DNA of 7,877 bases from an uncultured beta proteobacterium (GTDB lineage: Bacteria > Pseudomonadota > Gammaproteobacteria > Burkholderiales > Burkholderiaceae_B). The first letter of the stretch is position 1; each line of letters opens with the position of its first letter. Under the pieces are notes generated by a model. It made no database searches. It was not told where the DNA came from and saw only the letters and a list, made by a program, of their open reading frames with translations. The stretch is from assembly GCA_903929925.1 (NCBI GenBank), contig CAIYWO010000381.1, positions 1-7,877 on the forward strand, read 5' to 3'. A program made the translations under genes and the position numbers. Shown here in pieces: positions 1 to 6,070 of this stretch.

Positions 1-528
1 AGCTTGAGTTTTGATGCTCTTTCCGTGAGAGGCGAGCAGGTTCTTGTGCAGGGTCAGCTAGTCAACGTAGCGTTTGATCGCACCTATACCCTCGGTACCT
101 TATTTGTATGTGTCGAGGCTGTCGCCTCAATGGGCTCCGTATTGGAGCAGACCATACGGTACTTGTCTGAGCGCAAGCAGTTTGGGGTGACGCTGTCGAG
201 TTTTCAGGTGTTGCGCCACTATGTGGCGGATGCTTATGTGCGGTACGAGTGCTTCCGTGCCTTCGTGGGGGCGCAAGCGGAGGCTACTCGGCGCGGAGTG
301 ATGCCTGATGATCGTGATGTTTCGCTACTAAAACTTTATCTCTCTCAAGTCGGACCGATGATCGCACATATGGTGATTCAGACCCACGGTGGCATGGGAA
401 TGACGGAAGAACTTTGGGCGACGCGGCTGAATAAGCGCATCCTTATGGCGAACCTTGAATACGGCGATGGGCAGTTTCATCGCGAACGTCTGTCCAACTT
501 TCCGTCGGACGCCAAACAGCATGCATGA
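1..528 (+). CDS. Acyl-CoA dehydrogenase family protein, C-terminal part (5' end outside window)
   Basis: The reading frame is open from base 1, so the gene begins upstream; 175 C-terminal residues are seen. They form the helical C-terminal domain of a flavin-dependent acyl-CoA dehydrogenase, which oxidises acyl-CoA to enoyl-CoA in the cytoplasm. Family marks visible are ERKQFG (bases 169-186), followed by a helix with FQVLRH, and QTHGGMGMTEEL (from base 379), the segment that contacts FAD across the dimer. The usual catalytic Glu context near the C-terminus (YEGT) is absent; instead the end reads LEYGDGQFHRERL, resembling the FGDADHHL ending of pimeloyl-CoA dehydrogenase small-subunit-like proteins as I remember them. 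It may therefore be the small subunit of a heterodimeric enzyme, with the partner upstream. Its last 8 bases overlap the ligase start, implying translational coupling. Family call is firm; substrate is inferred. Confidence 0.9.
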   Translation, partial: SLSFDALSVRGEQVLVQGQLVNVAFDRTYTLGTLFVCVEAVASMGSVLEQTIRYLSERKQFGVTLSSFQVLRHYVADAYVRYECFRAFVGAQAEATRRGVMPDDRDVSLLKLYLSQVGPMIAHMVIQTHGGMGMTEELWATRLNKRILMANLEYGDGQFHRERLSNFPSDAKQHA

Positions 529-2602
529 CTTAGATCTCTTATTCAATCCCGGATCGGTCGCGGTAATAGGCGCATCGAGTGATCGCAATAAATTAAGCGG
601 CCGTACGATACATTTTCTGAAGACGTTCGGATTCAAGGGAAAGATTTTTCCGGTAAATCCAAGCGCGCCTGAGATCCAGGGCCTTCAGGCCTATCCATCG
701 GTTAGTGCGATCCCTGATGCAGTTGATCAGGCGGTCATCATCGTTCCAGCTCCGCGGGTAGAAGAGGCTGTGCGCGACTGCGCAAAGAAGGGCGTCAAAA
801 TATTGTTGGTCCTGAGCTCTGGCTTTGGTGAGATTGGACCCGAGGGGCGCGTTGCGCAAGATCGCTTGCTGGCGATCGCCCGTGAAGCGGGTATGCGCAT
901 GATCGGACCCAACTCTCTCGGTGCCTTAAGTCCCTCAAATGGTGTGTTCTGCACTTTCTCTAGTTCCTTCGCACGCGGCGCGGCTCCTGCGGCGGGGCAA
1001 GTCGCCTTCGCGACACAAAGCGGAGCGTTTGGCTCTTGTGCCTATGTCATGGCCGATCTGCGTGGGATTGGGATGAGTCGCACGCTCGCGACAGGTAATG
1101 AAGCGGATGTGGATGTCGCGCTCTGTATTGATTACCTCGCGCAAGATCCCAATACCAAGGTTATTTGTGCCTCACTTGAAAGCTGCAAGAATGGCGATCG
1201 CTTACGCCAGGCTATTCGCAACGCATCCAAGGCAGGAAAAGCCGTTGTGATCATGAAAGTGGGCGCCTCCGAAGTTGGGTCCGTTGCCGCGGCAACGCAC
1301 ACAGGCTCACTCGCCGGCGATGATCGTGTGTACGACTCGATTTTTCGTGAAGGCGGAGCCTGGAGAGCACGTTCAATTGAAGAGATGATTGATATCGCCT
1401 ATCTGATTGTGACTTCGCGTGTCACGGTAAATGACCGTGTTTCGCTCGTGACAGTCTCTGGTGGTATTGGTGTGTTGATGGCGGACGATGCAGCGCGTTA
1501 CGGGTTGGCCTTGGTGCCCTTCGCGCAGCCCCTGTTAGCTGAGCTCGCAGAAATCTTGCCGTACGGAACGGGTCGTAACCCCTACGACACGACGGCACAG
1601 GTTGCGACGAACCCGGCTGCTACCGTTCAGGTGGGTGATTGTATTTTGCGTCACACCTCAGGAGATGCACTGTTGCTGTATCTAGCGAATAACGCCTTGG
1701 CACCTGAGGTATTTAAAAATACGCAGGCTGCACTCATTGACCTGAAGGCGAAGCATCCAGAGCGCATGATTATGGTGATTATGCCGAGTGAAGCAGGCGT
1801 TCGTAGAGCACTCGAGCAAGTAGGGATTCCGGTCTTTGAGGATCCGACACGTGCGATCGCAGCGCTTGGTGCTATGCGTGAAATCGGGCGTAGGGCTGAG
1901 AGTTTGCGTCAGCAATTGCCCGCGTTATCCCGTAAAAAGCTTTCGGTCTCTGTGGCGAGCGAAGCTCAGGCGAAGTCCTTTTTGCAGACGCATGGTGTGA
2001 GCATTACGCGTGAAGAAGTGTGTGCGTCGGTAGATCAGGCGATTGCTGCCGCAGCATCGATCGGATATCCGGTTGTCGCCAAGATTGCTTCGCCCGATAT
2101 TGCGCATAAAACTGAAATAGGTGGCGTCATACTAAATATTCAGACTGAGGCCGCATTACGTGAGGCCTTTGCGCTGCTGCTCAAAAGGGCTCAAGCAGCG
2201 AGCCCTCAGGCTCGTATTGACGGGGTGCTTGTTGCAACGATGTTGACGCAAGGGGTTGAAACCTTGATCGGTGTTAACCGCGACCCTGTTTTTGGCCCGA
2301 TGGTCATGTTTGGGATGGGTGGAGTGATGGTGGAGCTTTATAAAGATGTTGCCATGGCCTCTGCACCTTTGGATCGAGAGTCTGCCGCACAGTTAGTAGC
2401 CGCGGTGAAAGGATCCGTGTTGCTCGATGGTTTTCGAGGTGGTGCGCGCTACGACCGTGAGGCGCTGATCAGCACGCTGTGCAGTGTTTCCGAGCTAGCC
2501 GCGCAATATCCTGAGATTGTCAGCATGGATGTCAACCCTGTGTTGGTGATGGAGACTGGCGCAGTAGCGCTGGATGCGGTGATCGAAATAAGCAAAGCTT
2601 AG
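521..2602 (+). CDS. ADP(NDP)-forming acyl-CoA synthetase, fused alpha-beta type
   Basis: 693 residues, close to the usual length for single-chain acetyl/pimeloyl-CoA synthetases of the NDP-forming superfamily, which convert acid + ATP + CoA to acyl-CoA + ADP + Pi. Domains in order: CoA-binding Rossmann domain (about 8-125; VAVIGASS, FPVNP), succinyl-CoA-ligase-like domains (about 155-465), and a C-terminal ATP-grasp domain (about 475-693). His260 in THTGSLAG matches the phosphorylated histidine of the alpha part; His529 in AHKTEIGGV matches the conserved His of the beta part; Lys521 and DVNP (670-673) fit the ATP-grasp site. The ATG at 521 is chosen because MHDLDLLFNPGSVAVIGAS is the normal family N-terminus; the frame is open further upstream but only inside the dehydrogenase. 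No strong Shine-Dalgarno precedes it, consistent with coupling to the preceding gene. The pairing resembles the pimeloyl-CoA route (PimA of Pseudomonas mendocina is this ligase type), but the acid is not proven. Confidence 0.92.
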   Translation: MHDLDLLFNPGSVAVIGASSDRNKLSGRTIHFLKTFGFKGKIFPVNPSAPEIQGLQAYPSVSAIPDAVDQAVIIVPAPRVEEAVRDCAKKGVKILLVLSSGFGEIGPEGRVAQDRLLAIAREAGMRMIGPNSLGALSPSNGVFCTFSSSFARGAAPAAGQVAFATQSGAFGSCAYVMADLRGIGMSRTLATGNEADVDVALCIDYLAQDPNTKVICASLESCKNGDRLRQAIRNASKAGKAVVIMKVGASEVGSVAAATHTGSLAGDDRVYDSIFREGGAWRARSIEEMIDIAYLIVTSRVTVNDRVSLVTVSGGIGVLMADDAARYGLALVPFAQPLLAELAEILPYGTGRNPYDTTAQVATNPAATVQVGDCILRHTSGDALLLYLANNALAPEVFKNTQAALIDLKAKHPERMIMVIMPSEAGVRRALEQVGIPVFEDPTRAIAALGAMREIGRRAESLRQQLPALSRKKLSVSVASEAQAKSFLQTHGVSITREEVCASVDQAIAAAASIGYPVVAKIASPDIAHKTEIGGVILNIQTEAALREAFALLLKRAQAASPQARIDGVLVATMLTQGVETLIGVNRDPVFGPMVMFGMGGVMVELYKDVAMASAPLDRESAAQLVAAVKGSVLLDGFRGGARYDREALISTLCSVSELAAQYPEIVSMDVNPVLVMETGAVALDAVIEISKA

Positions 2603-2677
2603 TTTCCGTATGGCTGGTTTTGCTGGTTGTGCCACCTCGGCTAATATCCATGCCAATGTGAAAACTGTTTTCAATTC

Positions 2678-2682
2678 AGGAG
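2678..2682 (+). promoter_or_regulatory. Shine-Dalgarno fixing a GTG start
   Basis: AGGAG lies 7 bases before the GTG at 2690 and settles that codon as the start of the PH-SHOCT gene. Confidence 0.8.
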
Positions 2683-2689
2683 TTGTAAC

Positions 2690-3409
2690 GTGATTGGTTT
2701 AATAAAAATAATTTCTTTCATTCTGACCTGGGCAATACTGCTGATCGTACCAATCGGATTCGGTCTAGAAGCGTTTGCAGCTGCTGTCGTCTTCTTTGCT
2801 TTTTACTGCTGGATGGTTTTCTTCGGCGGTCCCGCGCGGGCGCAAAAAGCACAGGCTAAGTTGCAAGGCGCCTTAATCAAGGGCGAGACAGTCGTTGCGA
2901 CAGGAATTCAGATGCGCGTGCATGCCCTGTTCACGCGTCGCGAACTGATCGCGATTACGAGTAGTCGTCTGATTCAAATTAAGCGTTCTATCCTTGGTGG
3001 CTTCAATATGAAGGACTACCAGTGGAAAGATCTCAAGGACGTCCAACTCTCTGAAAACACGATCCCAGGTTTGGCGGGATCTAAGCTTGTATTCCTCACG
3101 CATGCGGCTGGACGTCCAATCGTCATTGATGGCGTGCCGAGTGCAGTCGCTACAGAGATTTACTCGTTTGCTCAAGGTAAAGAGCAAGAGTGGGAAGAAA
3201 AGAATCGCATTCGCGACCTTGAAGATCGTCGCGCTGCAAGCGGTGCAACAGTGGTGAGCATGGGCAATGCTGAAGGCAATCGTGCTGCAAGCACCGACGG
3301 TATCTTTGAAAAGCTTCAAAAAGCCAAGGCATTGTTTGATAGCGGTGCAATTAGCGACGCAGAATATCAAGAGTTGAAGTCAAAGCTGTTAAGTGGTGCC
3401 GTACTTTAA
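2690..3409 (+). CDS. Membrane-anchored bacterial PH-domain protein with C-terminal SHOCT domain
   Basis: 239 residues with a GTG start. Two hydrophobic stretches (about 4-22 and 25-46) form a membrane hairpin. Residues about 60-162 look like a bacterial pleckstrin-homology fold: alternating beta strands with LIAITSSRLIQIKR (86-99), DYQWKDLKDVQL (109-120) and SKLVFLTHAAGRPIVIDG (131-148). A charged helical linker follows (about 163-185). Residues about 204-235 (FEKLQKAKALFDSGAISDAEYQELKSKLL region) match the short SHOCT domain: a leading helix, then the G-x-I-S/T-x-x-E-Y/F-x-x-x-K-x-x-LL pattern. SHOCT domains often cap membrane or PH proteins and are thought to mediate oligomerisation or protein contacts; no enzymatic role is expected. 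It leads a run of three envelope genes, 15 bases before the next. The 87-base gap upstream has no clear terminator, so read-through from the ligase gene is possible. Domain calls are good; function unknown. Confidence 0.8.
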   Translation: MIGLIKIISFILTWAILLIVPIGFGLEAFAAAVVFFAFYCWMVFFGGPARAQKAQAKLQGALIKGETVVATGIQMRVHALFTRRELIAITSSRLIQIKRSILGGFNMKDYQWKDLKDVQLSENTIPGLAGSKLVFLTHAAGRPIVIDGVPSAVATEIYSFAQGKEQEWEEKNRIRDLEDRRAASGATVVSMGNAEGNRAASTDGIFEKLQKAKALFDSGAISDAEYQELKSKLLSGAVL

Positions 3410-3424
3410 CTAAGGAGCATCTAA

Positions 3425-3757
3425 ATGAGAAAAGTATTACTCGCACTAACAATGCTCGTCATCTCGTTTGCGGCGCATGCCTCCTGTAAAAATCCTGCAC
3501 CCAGGGCGCAACCCTTTGTTGTGCCGTCGGGGCAGAGTTGCCCTAGCAACTACGGCCAGAGCGGTACGACATGTGCCCCCAACTCTGGCGCCGGATACGC
3601 GTTCGTGGTGCCTTCGGGCCAAAGCTGCCCGAGTAATTATGGACAAAGCGGACGTGTGTGTGTCGCCAACAGCAACGCATGCTATGCCTACTATGGTGGC
3701 AGCGGTAGCTGTCCTTCGGGTTACGGCCAATCTGGTGGTGTGTGCGTCTCGAACTAG
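3425..3757 (+). CDS. Small secreted Cys-rich repeat protein
   Basis: 110 residues. AAGGAG at 3412-3417, 7 bases before the ATG, supports the start. Residues 1-19 are a Sec signal peptide (MRKVLLALTMLVISFAAHA) with cleavage likely after AHA; Cys21 follows, but HASC is not a proper lipobox, so a lipoprotein is unlikely. The mature part is three copies of SCPS-x-YGQSG-xx-C with Cys pairs 39/50, 68/79 and 96/107, ten residues between partners, plus extra Cys21 and Cys86. All eight cysteines are in the exported part, so disulfide bonding in the periplasm or outside is likely. The pattern resembles the CPSGY-x-x-SG-x-x-C repeats of uncharacterised secreted bacterial proteins that I recall, but I know no function. 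Gly, Ser, Asn and Tyr dominate and charge is low after the signal. It sits between a PH-SHOCT membrane protein and an exported protein. Confidence 0.82.
   Translation: MRKVLLALTMLVISFAAHASCKNPAPRAQPFVVPSGQSCPSNYGQSGTTCAPNSGAGYAFVVPSGQSCPSNYGQSGRVCVANSNACYAYYGGSGSCPSGYGQSGGVCVSN
3515..3754 (+). repeat. Tandem protein-coding repeat: two 29-codon units plus a shorter third
   Basis: Units begin at 3515 and 3602 (87 bases apart), each starting FVVPSGQSCPSNYGQSG; a shorter copy (SGSCPSGYGQSGGVC) starts near 3701. The first 17 codons of units 1 and 2 encode identical residues yet differ at the third base in 13 of 17 codons. Confidence 0.85.
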
Positions 3758-3791
3758 TTGTCACTATTCTTGTGAGTTAGGGGTAATCTAC

Positions 3792-4346
3792 ATGAAGCGC
3801 GTATATTTAGCCGTGGCATTTATTCTGTTGTCTTCACTGGCGATGCCAAGTTTCGCGCAGAATAACAACCCGTACTTCAACAAGATGGTGGGACGCTGGT
3901 TGATACAGCAGTCACAGACTGCGCAGAACATAAAAATAGAAATTATTACTGTTCAAGACTACATCGCGAACGGTGCGATGAATCAGGAGACACAGTACCT
4001 GGTGACAATGGGTTCGACTGTCGTCTCGTGTGTCGCGCGCAGTGCATTTGATTGGTCAATGCAAGGCAATCTACAGTTTCAGACCTTAAGAAATAAGAAA
4101 CTAACGCCTGACTATTTAAAAGAAAATAACGTCAAGGTCGATGATCCTTCTCGGTTGAATACGATATGCGATTCAGTCGCAGGTGTAACGGACAAAACCA
4201 GTTATATTGGGAAAACCTATCAGTTTCGCATTATTACGCTGGATGATCAGCAGAATACGTACGAGTACACCGACTCAGATGGCAAGGTTGTTCGCAAAAC
4301 AGACAAACGGGTGAAAGAGGGGTTCTCTTTCTACCAACGCAGATAA
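3792..4346 (+). CDS. Exported protein of unknown function
   Basis: 184 residues. The ATG at 3792 is chosen because it opens a textbook signal peptide (residues 1-22, ending MPSFA before QNNN) and follows AGGGG at 3779-3783; the frame is open further upstream only because it runs through the preceding gene. The mature protein begins with NPYFNKMVGRW; a G-x-W near the N-terminus followed by alternating polar and hydrophobic strands (IKIEIITVQDYI, QYLVTMGS, YQFRIITL, TYEYTD) suggests a small beta-rich, possibly lipocalin-like fold. That is inference only. Two cysteines (80 and 126) could form one disulfide in the periplasm. The C-terminus is basic (KTDKRVKEGFSFYQRR). It is the last gene of the three-gene envelope group, 34 bases after the Cys-repeat gene, and its stop codon lies inside the outer arm of the terminator. 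I do not recognise a family. Confidence 0.8.
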   Translation: MKRVYLAVAFILLSSLAMPSFAQNNNPYFNKMVGRWLIQQSQTAQNIKIEIITVQDYIANGAMNQETQYLVTMGSTVVSCVARSAFDWSMQGNLQFQTLRNKKLTPDYLKENNVKVDDPSRLNTICDSVAGVTDKTSYIGKTYQFRIITLDDQQNTYEYTDSDGKVVRKTDKRVKEGFSFYQRR

Positions 4347-4416
4347 AAAAATACCCGCGTATGAACTGCACTCCAAGAGTTGGACACCAATCCAACTCTT
4401 GGGGTATTTTTTTATC
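4342..4416. terminator. Large nested hairpin terminator between convergent genes
   Basis: An inner perfect 12-bp stem (4373-4384 with 4391-4402, loop CACCAA) is followed by GGTA and a run of seven T (4407-4413): a strong rho-independent terminator for the + strand. An outer perfect 15-bp match (4342-4356 with 4402-4416) pairs the A7 tract with the T7 tract, so a long stem can also form on the - strand with a U-run at its end. It lies between the convergent ends at 4346 and 4429 and probably stops both, more strongly on the + strand. Confidence 0.9.
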
Positions 4417-4428
4417 TCATCTAAAGGA

Positions 4429-5592
4429 TCACTGATCCACAATAAACCCGTCGAAGTGCGGGCGCATTGAAATTGGTTTTAACAATGGTGGCCGAATCTT
4501 TTGTGCGTCAGGCAAAAGATTCATGCCTAGGCCTGGGCCATTCGGAATGTCGACAAAGCCGTCCTTGGGCAATGGCACCTTATCTACGATGTTGCTACCC
4601 AAGTGTTCGGGACGTGATTCGAAGGTACCAGCCTCGAAGCCTGTTGCGTATTCTTGAATTGCAAAGTTTGGAATGGCAGCAGCAACCTGTAGGCACGCGG
4701 CAAGGCCAATTGGCGAGAGGGGGTTGTGCGGCACGATTTGAACTTGATGGGCTTCGGCGATTGCGGCAACTTTTTTAGCGCCGGTGATACCGCCGCACAA
4801 ACACAAATCGACCCGGGCATACTCCACTCCGCCTCGCGCCATCAATGCTTGAAATTCATAGATTGTCGAAAAGCGTTCGCCGGTTGCAATTGGAATATGA
4901 ATTTTCTCGGCGACACGAGCCATGGCATCATTGCTTTCTGGTCGAATTGGATCTTCGATGAACATTGGGTGTGTGTGCTCAATTCCACGGGCGAAGACGA
5001 TCGCTTCTGCCGGGGTGAGGCGTCGATGAATTTCTATCAAAAGATCGACACGATCGCCGACGACTGCCCGCATGCGTTCAGTGTTTTCAATCGCGTCGCG
5101 CATCTTCTTGATGTGGGTCTTGAAGTAAACCTTGTCATTGCCTTCGTCGAGGAAGGGGTTCAGGTGACCAAAAGCAGTGAAACCTGCGTTCATTTTTACT
5201 TCGCATTCGACCAGCATCTTCTCGATGGTGTTCTCGTAAATATGACCGTAAATGCGTGCCTTGGTGCGTGCGGCCCCACCCAGCAGTTCGTAAATCGGTA
5301 CCCCTAGCGCTTTGCCTTTGATATCCCATAAGGCCATGTCGATCGCTGAGATCGCTGCGTTTTCAGCCATGCCCTGGAAATAACTAAAGCGGTGCATGAC
5401 ATTCCAGTGGTGCTCGATCGGGAAGGGGTCTTTACCCTCAAGGTATTCTGCAAAACGTTTGATACAGATCCCAGCAGCTTCAATGTGTCCCCAAGTACCG
5501 GCTTCGCCAAAGCCGGTAATGCCTGCGTCGGTGCTGATGCGGGCGAACATAAATTGCCCGATGTGTAAGGGTTCGATTTTTGTAATTTTCAT
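4429..5592 (-). CDS. Enolase-superfamily (mandelate racemase/muconate lactonizing) sugar-acid dehydratase, galactonate-dehydratase type
   Basis: 387 residues, close to the roughly 380 of D-galactonate dehydratase. It has the capping N-terminal domain (about 1-115; ISTDAGITGFGEAG, ALWDIKGKALGVPIYELLGG) and the (beta/alpha)7-beta barrel. Active-site residues line up with E. coli galactonate dehydratase at a constant +4 offset: Glu187 (Asp183), His189 (His185), Glu213 (Glu209), Glu239 (Glu235), Asp262 and His289 (His285), giving three Mg2+ ligands, a base and a His-Asp dyad. Such enzymes remove water from an aldonic acid to give a 2-keto-3-deoxy acid in the cytoplasm. EIHRRLTP also recalls the mannonate-dehydratase-like branch, so the sugar acid is uncertain. 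The first metal ligand is Glu rather than the usual Asp. No strong Shine-Dalgarno precedes the ATG at 5592, but the N-terminus fits the family. It is divergent from the EF-hand/Bug genes, whose binding protein could deliver a related acid. Confidence 0.9.
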   Translation of the reverse strand: MKITKIEPLHIGQFMFARISTDAGITGFGEAGTWGHIEAAGICIKRFAEYLEGKDPFPIEHHWNVMHRFSYFQGMAENAAISAIDMALWDIKGKALGVPIYELLGGAARTKARIYGHIYENTIEKMLVECEVKMNAGFTAFGHLNPFLDEGNDKVYFKTHIKKMRDAIENTERMRAVVGDRVDLLIEIHRRLTPAEAIVFARGIEHTHPMFIEDPIRPESNDAMARVAEKIHIPIATGERFSTIYEFQALMARGGVEYARVDLCLCGGITGAKKVAAIAEAHQVQIVPHNPLSPIGLAACLQVAAAIPNFAIQEYATGFEAGTFESRPEHLGSNIVDKVPLPKDGFVDIPNGPGLGMNLLPDAQKIRPPLLKPISMRPHFDGFIVDQ

Positions 5593-5629
5593 CTTGGTCA
5601 GTCGCCCAGTGTGAAGTAAGAAAAAGGGT

Positions 5630-5659
5630 TTGACGTGTGTTTGTCTCGGTACCTAATAT
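5630..5659 (+). promoter_or_regulatory. Candidate sigma70 promoter for the EF-hand/Bug genes
   Basis: TTGACG (5630-5635; one mismatch to TTGACA), an 18-base spacer, then TAATAT (5654-5659; four of six to TATAAT). It lies in the 182-base divergent region and would give a leader of about 110 bases. The rest of this region holds a 19-base pure pyrimidine tract (5745-5763) just before the ribosome site. The spacer is one base over optimum, so the call is tentative. Confidence 0.35.
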
Positions 5660-5763
5660 ACCTGCATCTTTGGCTCAATAAATTTGAGTGTAGGTTTAGT
5701 GAGGAGTTGTATGATGACCGTCTGGCAACTAGTGCTACATTCAATTTCCCTTCCCTTTCCCTT

Positions 5764-5768
5764 AGGAG
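5764..5768 (+). promoter_or_regulatory. Shine-Dalgarno fixing a GTG start
   Basis: AGGAG six bases before the GTG at 5775; it selects this start for the EF-hand gene. Confidence 0.75.
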
Positions 5769-5774
5769 TTTTTT

Positions 5775-6053
5775 GTGAATATTCGCCTTGCCTTAGCCAG
5801 TTTTGTTGCCCTGTTGACCGTGTCCTTGAGTGCAGCGAGCGTTGCACAGACAATGACAGAAAGCCAGGCGCATGAAATCAAACAAGCTGAAGAACGTTTT
5901 GCAGCAGCAGATAAAAACGCCGACGGGAAGTTAACACTTGAAGAAGCTAAGGCCGGTATGCCACGTGTTGCCTCGGGTTTCAGCAAAATTGATGTTGAGA
6001 AGAGGGGCTATGTCACCCTGGATCAAATCAAGGCGATGATTCTAAAAAACTAG
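5775..6053 (+). CDS. Small exported EF-hand protein
   Basis: 92 residues with a GTG start. Residues 1-24 are a Sec signal peptide (ALLTVSLSAASVA, then QTMTES). Residues 46-57 form a canonical calcium loop, DKNADGKLTLEE: Asp46, Asn48, Asp50, Thr54 and Glu57 occupy positions 1, 3, 5, 9 and 12, with Gly51 at position 6. A second helix-loop-helix (about 73-84, starting IDVEKRGYVTLDQ) keeps Asp at position 1 and Gly at 6 but has Arg at 5 and Gln at 12, so it has probably lost calcium binding. One working and one degenerate hand is common in small periplasmic EF-hand proteins. It is expected to bind Ca2+ in the periplasm as a sensor or buffer; no enzymatic domain is present. It lies 17 bases before the Bug gene, so the two are very likely co-transcribed. 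Confidence 0.85.
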   Translation: MNIRLALASFVALLTVSLSAASVAQTMTESQAHEIKQAEERFAAADKNADGKLTLEEAKAGMPRVASGFSKIDVEKRGYVTLDQIKAMILKN

Positions 6054-6070
6054 GCTGAGACGAGACCAAC

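Noticed and set aside
455..520. Longer N-terminus for the ADP-forming ligase from a start at 455
   Set aside because: The extra 22 residues lie wholly in the dehydrogenase gene and do not match the family; the normal N-terminus begins at 521.
2620..2647. TTGCTG, 16-base spacer, TAATAT as a promoter for the PH-SHOCT gene
   Set aside because: Only the TTG of the -35 and four of six -10 bases match; such matches are expected by chance, so it is not listed as a feature.
3480..3487. Lipoprotein signal at Cys21 of the Cys-repeat protein
   Set aside because: The preceding residues H-A-S lack the Leu/Val/Ile normally three before the Cys; ordinary signal cleavage after Ala19 fits better.
3446..3730. 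94-codon frame on the - strand opposite the Cys-repeat gene
   Set aside because: Its apparent repeats are the antisense image of the real repeats; the + strand gene has a signal peptide and ribosome site.
3468..3791. Longer N-terminus for the exported protein starting at 3468
   Set aside because: This frame only runs open through the Cys-repeat gene; the signal peptide and ribosome site place the start at 3792.
4726..5307. 193-codon frame on the + strand
   Set aside because: It lies antisense inside the dehydratase gene, whose conserved active-site motifs show the - strand is coding; no ribosome site or known motif supports it.
5674..5688. Inverted repeat CTCAA-TAAAT-TTGAG in the divergent promoter region as an operator
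   Set aside because: Arms are only 5 bp and A/T-rich; no second copy or regulator gene is seen nearby.
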